Below, one piece after another: positions 52,410-61,130 of a stretch of DNA of 61,130 bases. The position numbers and the translations under genes were made by a program. The stretch lies in NCBI GenBank assembly GCA_027066325.1, contig JAMONY010000082.1, positions 1 to 61,130 on the forward strand. Direction: 5' to 3'. Origin of the DNA: Helicobacteraceae bacterium (GTDB lineage: Bacteria > Campylobacterota > Campylobacteria > Campylobacterales > Sulfurimonadaceae). The first letter of the stretch is position 1; every line of letters begins with the position of its first letter. The notes below the pieces were generated by a model, which saw only the letters and a program-made list of their open reading frames with translations, was not told the DNA's origin and did not search any database.

Positions 52410-53749
52410 TGGCAGAGATTAAGCGGATACTGGTCGCAAATCGCGGCGAGATTGCATTAAGAGCTATACGAACTATCAAAGAGATGGGCAAAGAGGCAGT
52501 GGCAGTCTACTCAAAAGGTGATAGAGATGCTCACTATCTATCACTAGCTGATGCTGCTATCTGCATAGGAGAGGCTCCTAGTAGCCAGAGCTACTTGAGT
52601 ATACCAGCTATCATCTCTGCTGCTGAGATAAGTGGGTGTGATGCTATATTTCCAGGATACGGTTTCTTGAGTGAAAACCAACACTTTGTAGAGATCTGTA
52701 CACATCATGATATCAAGTTTATAGGACCAACTCCAGATGTTATGACGCTTATGTCTGACAAATCAAAAGCTAAAGATGTTATGATCAAGGCGGGTGTACC
52801 TGTTGTGCCAGGTAGTGATGGCGCTATTGGTGATATCGATGATGCAAAAAAGCGCGCTTTAGAGGTAGGGTATCCTGTTATACTAAAAGCTGCTCAAGGT
52901 GGCGGCGGTCGCGGCATGCGTGTAGTTGAGGAGGAGAGTTATCTTGAAAATGCCTTTTTGGCAGCGGAGTCTGAAGCACTTGGCGCATTTGGTGATGGCA
53001 CTATCTATATGGAGAAGTTTATACAAAATCCACGCCATATTGAAGTTCAGGTAGTTGCAGATTCACACGGCAATGTACTACATATAGGAGAGAGAGACTG
53101 CTCTATGCAGCGTCGTCATCAAAAGCTCATAGAGGAGTCGCCTGCTATCATCTTAACAGAAGATGTAAGAGAGAGGCTTCATAAGTGTGCTGTTGATGCT
53201 GCTAAGTTTATCAAGTATGAGGGGGCTGGAACTTTTGAGTTTTTGTTAGATAAAAACTTAGATTTCTACTTTATGGAGATGAACACAAGACTTCAGGTTG
53301 AGCATACAGTCTCAGAAGAGGTGAGTGGACTTGATCTTATCGAGATGATGATTAGAGTTGCTCAGGGTGAAGAGTTGCCAGATCAGAGTACTATTGAGCT
53401 AAAAGGTCACTCCATAGAGTGTCGTATAACAGCAGAAGATCCAGTTAAATTTTTACCAAGTCCTGGAAAGATCAAAGAGTGGATAGCACCAGGAGGCATA
53501 GGTGTACGAATCGATACACATGCACATGCAGGCTACACGGTGCCACCAACATATGACTCTATGATAGGTAAACTGATTGTTTATGGTAAAGATAGAGATC
53601 AAGCAGTAGTTAGGATGAGACGCGCACTAAGTGAATTTAGCGTCAAAGGGATACGAACTACTATAGATTTTCATCTAAAGATGATGAGTAATCCAGACTT
53701 TATCAACAATAAGTTTGATACAAAATACCTAGAGAACTACAAAGGCTAG
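52409..53749 (+). CDS. accC: Biotin carboxylase of acetyl-CoA carboxylase
   Basis: ATP-dependent carboxylation of biotin on AccB. The 446-residue protein has IKRILVANRGEIALRAIR, the glycine-rich ATP loop KAAQGGGGRGMRVV, the HIGERDCSMQRRHQKLIEE motif, and the active-site MEMNTRLQVEHTVSE. Length and order are standard. It is coupled to accB by a TGATG overlap. The tRNA-Ser gene follows after 38 bases. Confidence 0.97.
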   Translation: MAEIKRILVANRGEIALRAIRTIKEMGKEAVAVYSKGDRDAHYLSLADAAICIGEAPSSQSYLSIPAIISAAEISGCDAIFPGYGFLSENQHFVEICTHHDIKFIGPTPDVMTLMSDKSKAKDVMIKAGVPVVPGSDGAIGDIDDAKKRALEVGYPVILKAAQGGGGRGMRVVEEESYLENAFLAAESEALGAFGDGTIYMEKFIQNPRHIEVQVVADSHGNVLHIGERDCSMQRRHQKLIEESPAIILTEDVRERLHKCAVDAAKFIKYEGAGTFEFLLDKNLDFYFMEMNTRLQVEHTVSEEVSGLDLIEMMIRVAQGEELPDQSTIELKGHSIECRITAEDPVKFLPSPGKIKEWIAPGGIGVRIDTHAHAGYTVPPTYDSMIGKLIVYGKDRDQAVVRMRRALSEFSVKGIRTTIDFHLKMMSNPDFINNKFDTKYLENYKG

Positions 53750-53787
53750 ATTTATCTATGTTTAGATACAATTTCAGCCTCTAGTAT

Positions 53788-53875
53788 TGAGAGGTGTCCG
53801 AGTGGTCGAAGGTGCAGACCTGGAACGTCTGTGTGGAGCAATCCACCGAGGGTTCGAATCCCTTCCTCTCAGCCA
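53788..53875 (+). tRNA. tRNA-Ser (anticodon GGA)
   Basis: TGAGAGG at the 5' end pairs with CCTCTCA before the G and encoded CCA. The anticodon arm is CAGACCTGGAACGTCTG with GGA, the long variable arm (GTGGAGCAATCCAC) is typical of serine tRNAs, and the T loop is GTTCGAATC. A TACAAT at 53767-53772 may be its -10 box. Confidence 0.96.
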
Positions 53876-54044
53876 TACTTCATAAACTTATTTAGAATCC
53901 TTTTTAGTTATATATTACCCCAATTTTTATCAAGATAGATAGAGCATGTTTTATATGCAGCTCTACATAACATGGGCTTTAGAGGTTATTTTAAGCGATA
54001 ACAGGGTATTATAAGCCTTAAAATTTGGATGGATGGTGCAATAT

Positions 54045-56513
54045 ATGAGCAATCTGTTAGACAATAGTGAAATTCAAAACATCAACATAGAAGAGAGTTT
54101 GCAAAATAGCTATCTTGACTACTCCATGAGCGTTATTATCGGGCGTGCTCTACCAGATGTAAGAGATGGACTTAAGCCTGTTCATAGACGCATACTCTAC
54201 GCTATGGATAAACTCAATTTATCAGCAGGCGCAAAATATAAAAAGTCAGCGCGTATAGTTGGTGATGTGATAGGTCAATATCATCCACATGGCGATACCG
54301 CTGTTTATGATGCGCTTGTTAGAATGGCTCAACCCTTCTCAATGCGCATGATGCTTGTTGATGGTCAAGGAAACTTTGGCTCTATAGATGGCGACAATGC
54401 TGCTGCTATGCGTTATACAGAAGCTAGAATGACGCGTTATGCGGGTGAGCTTTTAAAAGATCTTGAGAAAGAGACTGTTAACTTTATAGACAACTATGAT
54501 GGCACAACACAAGAGCCAGAGGTGCTACCAACTAGAGTACCAAATCTCCTCATCAATGGCTCATCAGGTATAGCTGTGGGTATGGCAACCAATATACCAC
54601 CACACAATCCCCAAGAGGTTTTAAATGCTCTCATACACCTTGTAGACAATCCAGATGCTACTTTAGGTGATATCATGAGTTTTATCAAAGCACCAGATTT
54701 TCCAACAGGTGGAACTATATTTGGTAAAAAAGGGATTTTAGATGCTTATGAGAGTGGTAGAGGACGCATTAAAGTGCGTGCCAAAACTCACATAGAGCAG
54801 GGCAAGAAAAAAGAGGTTATTGTCATAGATGAGTTACCATATATGGTTAACAAATCACGCCTCATAGAGAATATAGCAAACCTAGTTAAAGATAAGCATA
54901 TCGAAGGCATTAGCGAGATCAGGGATGAGTCCGATCGTGAAGGTATTCGTGTGGTCATCGAGCTTAAGCGTGATGCTATGAGTGAAATTGTACTCAATAA
55001 TCTATTTAAATCTACCAATATGCAGACCACTTTTGGGATCATAATGCTCTCTATATTTAATCAAGAACCTAAGGTTTTTCCACTTATAGACATGCTAGAG
55101 CACTTTTTGGCTCATAGAAAAACTGTAATTATCCGTCGTACTATCTTTGATCTTGAGAAAGCAAAAGCTAGAGCACACATATTGGAAGGGCTTAAAAAAG
55201 CGCTTGATCACATAGATGCTATCATAAAACTTATACGCGCTAGTAGTGATGTTGAGAGTGCAAAAAGTGCTCTTATAGATGAGTTTAAGTTTAGCTCTAT
55301 CCAAGCGCAAGCTATCTTAGATATGCGTCTTCAAAAACTCACAGGTCTTGAGCGTGAAAAGATTGAGAGTGAGCTAGCAGAGCTTAAGAAGAGCATAGAC
55401 TACCTTGAGAGCATACTTAAAAGTGAAGATGTCTTAAACTCTATCATTAAAGATGAGTTATCATTAACACTAGAGCAGTATGACGATGAGAGACGAACGG
55501 TTATTGAAGATGATTATGACGATATAGACATAGAAGATCTTATACCAAATGAGCCTATGGTTGTCACCATAACACACAGGGGCTACATCAAGCGTGTTCC
55601 ACTAACACTTTATGAAAAACAGCACCGTGGAGGCAAGGGTAAGATAGCAGTTACAACCTATGAGGATGACTTTATAGAGAGCTTCTTTACATGTATGACT
55701 CATGATACCCTACTGTTTGTGACAAATCGCGGGCAGCTTCATTGGCTCAAAGTCTACCGCATACCAGAGGGTTCACGAACTGCTAAGGGTAAAGCTGTAG
55801 TCAATCTGTTGAAATTGCAGCCAGATGAGAAGATCCGTTCTATCATACCAACAACAGACTTTAGTGATGAGAAGTCATTAGTATTTTTTACCCAAAATGG
55901 TATAGTAAAACGGACAAACTTGAGTGAGTTCTCTAACATACGAAGCAACGGTGTGCGCGCCATTGTGCTTGATGAAGATGATGCACTCATAACTGCCAAG
56001 ATTGCAACCATAGATACAAAGTATCTCTTTATATTGACACGATCTGCACAGTGCATAAAGTTTGAGATAGAAAAAACTCGTGATCAAGGGCGTAATACGC
56101 GCGGCGTTAGAGGGATAAAATTTAAGATTGAAGATGATCATGTTATAGATGCTAATATCATAGACAATGATGAACAAGAGATCTTAACTGTTAGTGAAAA
56201 GGGCATAGGCAAAAGAACAACAGCTGGCGAATATCGTTTGACAAATCGTGGAGGTAGTGGAGTTATAGCAATGAAACTGAATACCAAGACTGGTAAGTTT
56301 GTTGTTGGAGCACTTATTGTTGATGAAGATATGGATATGATGGCTCTTACTAAAGAGGGCAAGATGATTCGTGTAGATATGCAAAGTATCTCAAAATCTA
56401 GCCGTAATACAAGTGGTGTATATATAGTAAAAGGTGATGATGTAGCTAGTATATCAAGGTGCATTAAAGAGTCAAAATTAGAAGATGATAGTGAGGATGA
56501 GTCATTAGTATGA
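54045..56513 (+). CDS. gyrA: DNA gyrase subunit A
   Basis: Catalytic subunit of gyrase. With the ATG at 54045 (a GGATGG precedes it; an ATG at 54033 is possible) it has 822 residues. The DNA-cleaving tyrosine is Y124 in [10 protein letters not shown]. The quinolone region reads [11 protein letters not shown], with Thr at the Ser83 position and Asp at the Asp87 position of E. coli, the susceptible type. The C-terminal GyrA-box is present as QHRGGKG. A TATTAT at about 54007-54012 may be its -10. The asd gene overlaps its end. Confidence 0.97.
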   Translation: MSNLLDNSEIQNINIEESLQNSYLDYSMSVIIGRALPDVRDGLKPVHRRILYAMDKLNLSAGAKYKKSARIVGDVIGQYHPHGDTAVYDALVRMAQPFSMRMMLVDGQGNFGSIDGDNAAAMRYTEARMTRYAGELLKDLEKETVNFIDNYDGTTQEPEVLPTRVPNLLINGSSGIAVGMATNIPPHNPQEVLNALIHLVDNPDATLGDIMSFIKAPDFPTGGTIFGKKGILDAYESGRGRIKVRAKTHIEQGKKKEVIVIDELPYMVNKSRLIENIANLVKDKHIEGISEIRDESDREGIRVVIELKRDAMSEIVLNNLFKSTNMQTTFGIIMLSIFNQEPKVFPLIDMLEHFLAHRKTVIIRRTIFDLEKAKARAHILEGLKKALDHIDAIIKLIRASSDVESAKSALIDEFKFSSIQAQAILDMRLQKLTGLEREKIESELAELKKSIDYLESILKSEDVLNSIIKDELSLTLEQYDDERRTVIEDDYDDIDIEDLIPNEPMVVTITHRGYIKRVPLTLYEKQHRGGKGKIAVTTYEDDFIESFFTCMTHDTLLFVTNRGQLHWLKVYRIPEGSRTAKGKAVVNLLKLQPDEKIRSIIPTTDFSDEKSLVFFTQNGIVKRTNLSEFSNIRSNGVRAIVLDEDDALITAKIATIDTKYLFILTRSAQCIKFEIEKTRDQGRNTRGVRGIKFKIEDDHVIDANIIDNDEQEILTVSEKGIGKRTTAGEYRLTNRGGSGVIAMKLNTKTGKFVVGALIVDEDMDMMALTKEGKMIRVDMQSISKSSRNTSGVYIVKGDDVASISRCIKESKLEDDSEDESLV

Positions 56514-57538
56514 GAGAGTATATAGTTGCAGTAGTAGGCGCTAGTGGCGCTGTTGGTGAAGAGATATTGAGAGTTTTTGAAGAGATTGAGTTCCCTCTTA
56601 AGAAGATGGTTTTGCTAGCTAGTAGTAGAAGTGCGGGCAATACTATGAGGTTTAAAGGTAGAGAGATAGAGATTTTAGAGCTAACTCATGATGTCTTTTC
56701 TGAGCAGGGAATTGAGATAGCTCTCTTTAGTGCTGGTGGCTCCATCTCTGCAGAGTTTGCACCATCAGCCGTAGACGCTGGAGCAGTGGTGATAGACAAT
56801 ACAAGTCACTTTAGAATGGATGATGATATACCTCTTGTAGTTCCTGAGGTAAACCCAGAAGATATAGCTCTTTATGAGGCTCAAGGCATCATAGCCAATC
56901 CAAACTGTTCTACAATTCAGATGGTACAGACTCTTAAGCCACTAGATGAGGCTTTTGATCTAGTGCGTGTTGATGTTAGTACATATCAAGCTACATCAGG
57001 AGCAGGCAAAGAGGCGATGAGAGAGCTTGTAGATCAGATGCAAGACTTCTTTGCATTTCAGCTAGATGAGAGCAAAAAAGAGGCATTTGTACACCAGATA
57101 GCACTTAATGTCATACCGCAGATAGATAAGTTTACCGATAGCGGCTATACAAAAGAAGAGATCAAGATGGTCAATGAGACAAAGAAGATCTTACATAAAA
57201 ATGTAGAGGTTAGCGCTACTTGTGTGAGAGTGCCTGTACTGCGCGGTCACTCTGAATCTTTGACACTTACTTTTGATAGCGAAGTGAGCGCAGGTGAGGC
57301 TAGAGATATATTAAAAAATGCACCAAACATCATTATACAAGATGCCCCAGATAAATCATACTACCCTATGCCGATAGAGTGTGTTGATCAAAATGAGACA
57401 TTTGTAGGACGCATACGAGGTGATCTATATCGCAATAATGTGCTTCATCTATGGGTTGTGGCAGACAACTTGCGTGTTGGAGCTGCTACAAATGCAGTGA
57501 GAATTGCACAAAAATGGGTGCAGATGCAACAAAGATAA
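56510..57538 (+). CDS. asd: Aspartate-semialdehyde dehydrogenase
   Basis: Reduces aspartyl phosphate to the semialdehyde, feeding lysine, diaminopimelate, methionine and threonine. The 342-residue protein has [15 protein letters not shown] (NADP loop), the catalytic Cys in [20 protein letters not shown] and the HSESLTL segment with the catalytic His. The start overlaps gyrA by ATGA. Its product goes to DapA and DapB (dapB at 14.9 kb). Confidence 0.97.
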   Translation: MREYIVAVVGASGAVGEEILRVFEEIEFPLKKMVLLASSRSAGNTMRFKGREIEILELTHDVFSEQGIEIALFSAGGSISAEFAPSAVDAGAVVIDNTSHFRMDDDIPLVVPEVNPEDIALYEAQGIIANPNCSTIQMVQTLKPLDEAFDLVRVDVSTYQATSGAGKEAMRELVDQMQDFFAFQLDESKKEAFVHQIALNVIPQIDKFTDSGYTKEEIKMVNETKKILHKNVEVSATCVRVPVLRGHSESLTLTFDSEVSAGEARDILKNAPNIIIQDAPDKSYYPMPIECVDQNETFVGRIRGDLYRNNVLHLWVVADNLRVGAATNAVRIAQKWVQMQQR

Positions 57539-57592
57539 CTTTTCTTTGCTAAAATTGCACTTCAGATCAACCATAACAGAAGGAGATAAAAT

Positions 57593-58105
57593 ATGTTAGA
57601 GAAAATATTTGAGAGCGCACTGTGGCAGACTAGATTTATGGTCATGTTAGCAGTTGTATTTGGTCTTGTTGGCGCATTGATCTTGTTTGTTATTGCAAGT
57701 GTAGATATCATAGGCAGTTTTACCGATACTGTAGCTTACTATACAGGAAGCGCAAGTTTTGATGATTTTCATGCTCTTATATTAAGCTCTATCATTGGTG
57801 CAGTAGACCTCTATCTTATAGGTGTTGTAATGTTGCTTTTCTCTTTTGGTCTTTATGAGCTGTTTATCTCTGAAATTGACGCTGCAAAAGAGCAAGAGAG
57901 CTCAAGTAAGATACTTGCTATAAACTCATTGGACCAGTTAAAAGATAAGATCTCAAAAGTTATCATCATGGTACTTGTTGTTGGGTTTTTTCAAAGAGTT
58001 CTTCATACTGACTTTAATGGAGCTTTAGACATGCTCTATTTTGCACTATCTATATGTGCTCTTGCTGTTGGTCTATACTTTTTAGGCAAGGTTGGTAAAA
58101 AGTAG
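57593..58105 (+). CDS. YqhA/UPF0114-family membrane protein
   Basis: A 170-residue inner-membrane protein. It has four hydrophobic helices (about 15-38, 62-88, 116-136 and 148-166) with an acidic cytoplasmic loop. The second region, DLYLIGVVMLLFSFGLYELFISE, is the hallmark of this family. The function is not known. GAAGGAG precedes the ATG. It lies between asd and hemE with its own spacer of about 55 bases. Confidence 0.85.
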   Translation: MLEKIFESALWQTRFMVMLAVVFGLVGALILFVIASVDIIGSFTDTVAYYTGSASFDDFHALILSSIIGAVDLYLIGVVMLLFSFGLYELFISEIDAAKEQESSSKILAINSLDQLKDKISKVIIMVLVVGFFQRVLHTDFNGALDMLYFALSICALAVGLYFLGKVGKK

Positions 58106-58149
58106 ATAGAGTTAGAGTTGCCATAGAAAAATTAATTTAAAGGATAAGA

Positions 58150-59190
58150 ATGAGCAAGATTTTTGTAGATGCATGTTTTGGTAAAAAAACACCTTATACT
58201 CCAGTTTGGATGATGAGACAAGCTGGAAGATACCTTCCAGAATACATGGCTGTTCGCGCGGAAGCTGGAAACTTTTTAAATCTTTGTCATGACCCTAAAA
58301 AAGCTGCTGAAGTAACTATACAGCCACTTGACATAGTTGGTGTTGATGCAGCCATACTTTTTAGCGATATCCTTGTTATCCCTGATGAGATGGGTATGGA
58401 TCTGTCTTTTGTAAAAGGTGAAGGTCCAAAGTTCAGCGATCCTATCGAAAATGAAGCAGATATAGATAGACTTATAGGTAGCGAAGAGGCTGCAAATAAA
58501 CTTACTTATGTTTATGAGACTATTGAGCTTTTAAGAGCACAGCTTGATGAGAGAGGTGATGAGATCGCTCTTATCGGTTTTACGGGCGCGCCTTGGACAC
58601 TTGCAACTTACATGATCGAAGGTCAAGGTACAAAAACATATAACATCTGTAAAAAAATGATGTACTCAAACCCTGAGCTACTTCATAAAATTCTTGCAAA
58701 AGTTACAGAAGTTGTAAAACTATACATGGAAAAACAGATTCAAGCGGGTGTAGATGTTGTTCAGATCTTTGACTCTTGGGCAGCAGCTATTGAACCATCA
58801 CTATATGATGAATTTTCATGGAAATATATGGTTGAGATTGCTGAGTATCTTAAAGAGAAATACCCTCATATCCCTGTGATCATGTTCCCTAAAGGTATCC
58901 CGGCATTTTTAGACAAAGTGTATGGAAACTTTGATGTATTTGGTGTTGACTGGTCAACTCCTATGAGTCTTGCAAAAGAGAAACTAGGCAAGAAGTATGT
59001 GCTTCAAGGAAACATGGAGCCGTGTCGTCTCTACTCAAAAGAGATGACTACCGAGTCTGTTGAGGACATCCAAGCAGTAATGGGCACAGAGCGTCACATA
59101 TTTAACTTAGGACATGGCATACTTCCAGATGTTCCTGTTGAGCATGCAAAACACTTTGTTAGTGAGTGTAAAAGAGTTAGTAAAAGATAG
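58150..59190 (+). CDS. hemE: Uroporphyrinogen decarboxylase
   Basis: Converts uroporphyrinogen III to coproporphyrinogen III, the branch point opposite CobA. The 346-residue protein has [15 protein letters not shown] at the start, [26 protein letters not shown], and the C-terminal [15 protein letters not shown]. Length is standard. AAAGGATAAG precedes the ATG. Together with hemN (7.1 kb) it supports haem synthesis. Confidence 0.97.
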   Translation: MSKIFVDACFGKKTPYTPVWMMRQAGRYLPEYMAVRAEAGNFLNLCHDPKKAAEVTIQPLDIVGVDAAILFSDILVIPDEMGMDLSFVKGEGPKFSDPIENEADIDRLIGSEEAANKLTYVYETIELLRAQLDERGDEIALIGFTGAPWTLATYMIEGQGTKTYNICKKMMYSNPELLHKILAKVTEVVKLYMEKQIQAGVDVVQIFDSWAAAIEPSLYDEFSWKYMVEIAEYLKEKYPHIPVIMFPKGIPAFLDKVYGNFDVFGVDWSTPMSLAKEKLGKKYVLQGNMEPCRLYSKEMTTESVEDIQAVMGTERHIFNLGHGILPDVPVEHAKHFVSECKRVSKR

Positions 59191-59201
59191 AGGAGCGGGT
59201 T

Positions 59202-59840
59202 ATGTTAAGAGTTATATTTTTGAGTCTACTTAGTATTTTTATACTTGGCGGCTGCTCTAGCATGTACTATGCTGGCATGGAGAAAGTGGGTGTTCATAAG
59301 CGCGATATTATGGTAGATCGTGTAGAGAGCGTGAAGGAGTCTCAAGAGGAGGCTCAAGAGGAGTTCTCATCAGCTCTTGATAGGTTTGGCTCACTTGTAA
59401 ATATAGGTCAGAGTGACCTTAAAAGTGCCTATGAAGAGTTTAATGATCAGTATGAAGATGCAGCAGATGCGGCTGAAGATGTTAGTAGCAACATAGACAA
59501 ACTAGAAGATGTGTCGTTAGCGCTTTTTGATGAGTGGGAAGGGGAGCTTTTAGAGTATAAAAATATGAAGCTTAAGCTCTCAAGTCAGAAAAAATTGCGT
59601 GATACAAAGAGCAAGTATAACAAAATGATGAAGAGTATGCGCAAGTCTGAAAAGAGCATGAACTCTGTACTGGCAACCTTTTACGACAATGTGCTTACTC
59701 TTAAGCACTCTTTAAACGCACAAGCCATAGGAGCACTTAAAAATGAGTTTGGGGTCTTAAAGAGCGATATGTCAACACTCATAAAACAGATGGATAGATC
59801 CATACAAGAGTCAAATAAGTTTATAAAAGAGATGAAATAG
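59202..59840 (+). CDS. DUF2959-family lipoprotein
   Basis: A 212-residue secreted protein with a lipoprotein signal peptide: MLRVIFLSLLSIFILGGCSS, lipobox Cys18. The rest is long and helical with coiled-coil character and many charged residues (VESVKESQEEAQEEFSSALDRF, MKSMRKSEKSMNSVL), matching DUF2959. Function unknown; probably an envelope protein. It starts 11 bases after hemE and is likely co-transcribed. Confidence 0.82.
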   Translation: MLRVIFLSLLSIFILGGCSSMYYAGMEKVGVHKRDIMVDRVESVKESQEEAQEEFSSALDRFGSLVNIGQSDLKSAYEEFNDQYEDAADAAEDVSSNIDKLEDVSLALFDEWEGELLEYKNMKLKLSSQKKLRDTKSKYNKMMKSMRKSEKSMNSVLATFYDNVLTLKHSLNAQAIGALKNEFGVLKSDMSTLIKQMDRSIQESNKFIKEMK

Positions 59841-59845
59841 AGCAA

Positions 59846-60772
59846 GTGAGTGTTATCTTTGGACCTATAGATTCGCGCCGTTTTGGTAGATCTTTGGGCG
59901 TAGATCTATCCGCACTCTCTAAGCAGTGTAATTTAGACTGCATCTACTGTGAACTTGAGCCAAGCAGACCTGTATCTAAGCAGGATTTAGTTGTTGAAGT
60001 AGATTTGATTATCTTGGAGCTTAAAGAAGCTCTTTGCAGATATAGTGATATAGATGAGATTACACTAACTGCCAATGGAGAGCCTACGCTCTATCCTGAT
60101 TTAAATCTTCTCATAGATAGGATCAATCTCATCAAAGGTGACACTAAAACGCTTATATTAACAAACAGCACAACTTTAAATAGTCCAGATGTCTACAACG
60201 CCCTACTTAAGCTAGATAGAGTCAAACTCTCACTAGATGCAGTTAGTAAAGAGGTATTTAAGAAGGTAGATCGACCTTTAAATAACATAGAGATATCAAA
60301 TATCATAGATGCTATTAAGAGATTTGCTCAAGAGTTTAGAGGTGATCTTTTTATGGAGATTTTATTTGTTAAAGATATCAATGATGCTCCAGATGAGATA
60401 GCACGCTTAAATCAGGTGCTTCAAAACATACCTTGCAAGCGTATAGATATAGGCACTATAGATCGTCCACCAGCCTACAGAGTGCAGAGAGTAGAGTATG
60501 AAGAGCTAGTAAAAATTGCAGAGCAGTTTGATAGTTCACTTGCGATCAATATTGCCACACGAAAACCATCAAAGCAGCTTCAGCAATCCTTTAGCAGTAG
60601 AGAGATTGTGCAGACACTGAAACGAAGACCACTAACAGCAGACGACATAGAGATACTCTTTGATGAGCCAAGCCAAGCTAGAGTTCAAGAGCTTATAGCA
60701 AAAGAGATTGTAGCAGTAAGCAATAGCACTGGAGTTGCATTTTTTACAGTTGTAAAATCGCTTGACAAATAG
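59846..60772 (+). CDS. Radical SAM protein (MoaA/wybutosine-like family)
   Basis: A 308-residue protein starting from a GTG. GPIDSRRFGRSLGVDLSA is followed by the cluster motif C28-x3-C32-x2-C35 (KQCNLDCIYCE) and ITLTANGEPTLYPDL, the SAM-binding GEP motif. The C-terminal part has a winged-helix look (IVQTLKRRPLTADDI, with IAKEIVAVS). It may modify tRNA or a protein, but the substrate is unknown. Five bases separate it from the lipoprotein gene. Its last codons contain the tRNA-Asn -35 box. Confidence 0.82.
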   Translation: MSVIFGPIDSRRFGRSLGVDLSALSKQCNLDCIYCELEPSRPVSKQDLVVEVDLIILELKEALCRYSDIDEITLTANGEPTLYPDLNLLIDRINLIKGDTKTLILTNSTTLNSPDVYNALLKLDRVKLSLDAVSKEVFKKVDRPLNNIEISNIIDAIKRFAQEFRGDLFMEILFVKDINDAPDEIARLNQVLQNIPCKRIDIGTIDRPPAYRVQRVEYEELVKIAEQFDSSLAINIATRKPSKQLQQSFSSREIVQTLKRRPLTADDIEILFDEPSQARVQELIAKEIVAVSNSTGVAFFTVVKSLDK

Positions 60773-60790
60773 AGCTCTTTTAACTACAAT
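60762..60790 (+). promoter_or_regulatory. Sigma-70 promoter of tRNA-Asn
   Basis: TTGACA at 60762-60767 and TACAAT at 60785-60790 with 17 bases between them, the same as the toxin-antitoxin promoter at 299-327. The -35 box lies in the final codons of the radical SAM gene; the tRNA starts 14 bases past the -10. Confidence 0.8.
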
Positions 60791-60803
60791 AACGCCTTTA
60801 CAT

Positions 60804-60878
60804 TCCGGATTAGCTCAGCGGTAGAGTAGATGACTGTTAATCATTTGGTCACTGGTTCGAATCCAGTATCCGGAGCCA
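60804..60878 (+). tRNA. tRNA-Asn (anticodon GTT)
   Basis: TCCGGAT pairs with ATCCGGA before the G discriminator and encoded CCA. The D arm is TAGCTCAGCGGTAGAG, the anticodon arm ATGACTGTTAATCAT carries GTT, and the T arm is CTGGTTCGAATCCAG. Length is 75 bases with CCA. The 252 bases after it hold no gene; a small TAGCTC-TTTT-GAGCTA hairpin lies at 60966-60981. Confidence 0.96.
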
Positions 60879-61130
60879 CTTTAACTACTGTATCCACAAT
60901 CTAAATTGCCAATAATAATCAGATACTTAAACATAGCACCACTTTTAACAACAATTTTCTTATTTTAGCTCTTTTGAGCTAGAGTATATATGTAAGTAGA
61001 AATATACTCTTGTAAAGCCTTAATTTAAATTCTTAAATATTATCTGCAAGCAGATCACAAAATCTTTTAAAGTATACTGATATCCAGTAGATAGAAGTAT
61101 TATAAAATATAATTTATACCATTACAAACT

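Noticed and set aside
58150-59190. hemE seems richer in CTT and less in ATA codons than its neighbours, possibly transferred.
   Set aside because: The difference is small by eye and can reflect expression level; the gene sits in normal context.
1-61130. CRISPR arrays, riboswitches or long non-coding RNAs.
   Set aside because: No regularly spaced repeats were found, and no spacer is long or structured enough to support a named riboswitch or RNA.

Overview
The window looks like chromosome of a free-living, respiring member of the Campylobacterota (formerly Epsilonproteobacteria), close to Sulfurimonas-type bacteria. That is inferred from protein resemblance and gene order: the trxA-trxB-dapB-purF run, the lapB-like-rnhA-rnc-aroC run, a petABC bc1 complex with a di-haem PetC, aminofutalosine synthase (MqnE, futalosine menaquinone route), a thrS-infC-rpmI-rplT cluster, a porin of Campylobacterota type, and AT-rich DNA with extended use of ATA, CTA and AGA codons. 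I could not run a search, so the genus is an inference.

Layout. 1-1.1 kb is accessory DNA next to the 3' end of a tRNA-Leu(GAG) gene: a cut-off membrane protein, a RelB/RelE-type toxin-antitoxin pair with a near-consensus promoter and palindromic operator, and the remnant of another ribbon-helix-helix antitoxin. 1.2-13.6 kb holds a HerA-like ATPase, MsrB-MsrA, cysS, a tandem SpoIIAA-like protein, hemN, a CCG-domain Fe-S protein, gatC, pilT, a PhyH-type dioxygenase, a DUF234 protein and a TIGR01212 radical SAM protein. 13.6-20.3 kb (minus strand) carries purF, dapB, trxB, trxA, then aroC, rnc, rnhA and a LapB-like TPR protein. 20.3-25.6 kb has the NAD(P)HX repair enzyme and a translationally coupled TonB receptor / YfiR-like / diguanylate cyclase operon. 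25.7-31.4 kb has a DUF4153-type membrane protein, rplT, rpmI, infC, thrS and a Sel1-repeat protein.

31.4-41.6 kb (mostly plus) has mqnE with two glycosyltransferase-like genes, petABC, cobA facing a split siroheme synthase, a porin, moaA and queE. 41.7-47.1 kb is a CusCBA-type Cu(I)/Ag(I) tripartite efflux operon. 47.2-49.5 kb is the second accessory patch: an unknown protein, an IS3-family transposase remnant, a DUF4238-like fragment and a hicAB pair, bracketed by two copies of the transposase 3' end, the second of which supplies the stop codon of the neighbouring acyltransferase gene. 49.5-61.1 kb returns to core genes: MFS-PlsC fusion, dcd, accB, accC, tRNA-Ser(GGA), gyrA, asd, a YqhA-like membrane protein, hemE, a DUF2959 lipoprotein, a radical SAM protein and tRNA-Asn(GTT).

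No CRISPR array, phage module or complete insertion sequence is visible. The least conventional parts are the TonB/YfiR-like/GGDEF operon, the IS-scarred hicAB patch, the apparently leaderless 10-codon ORF overlapping cobA, a Cys-rich 33-codon ORF after queE, and the QueE with an unusual cluster motif.
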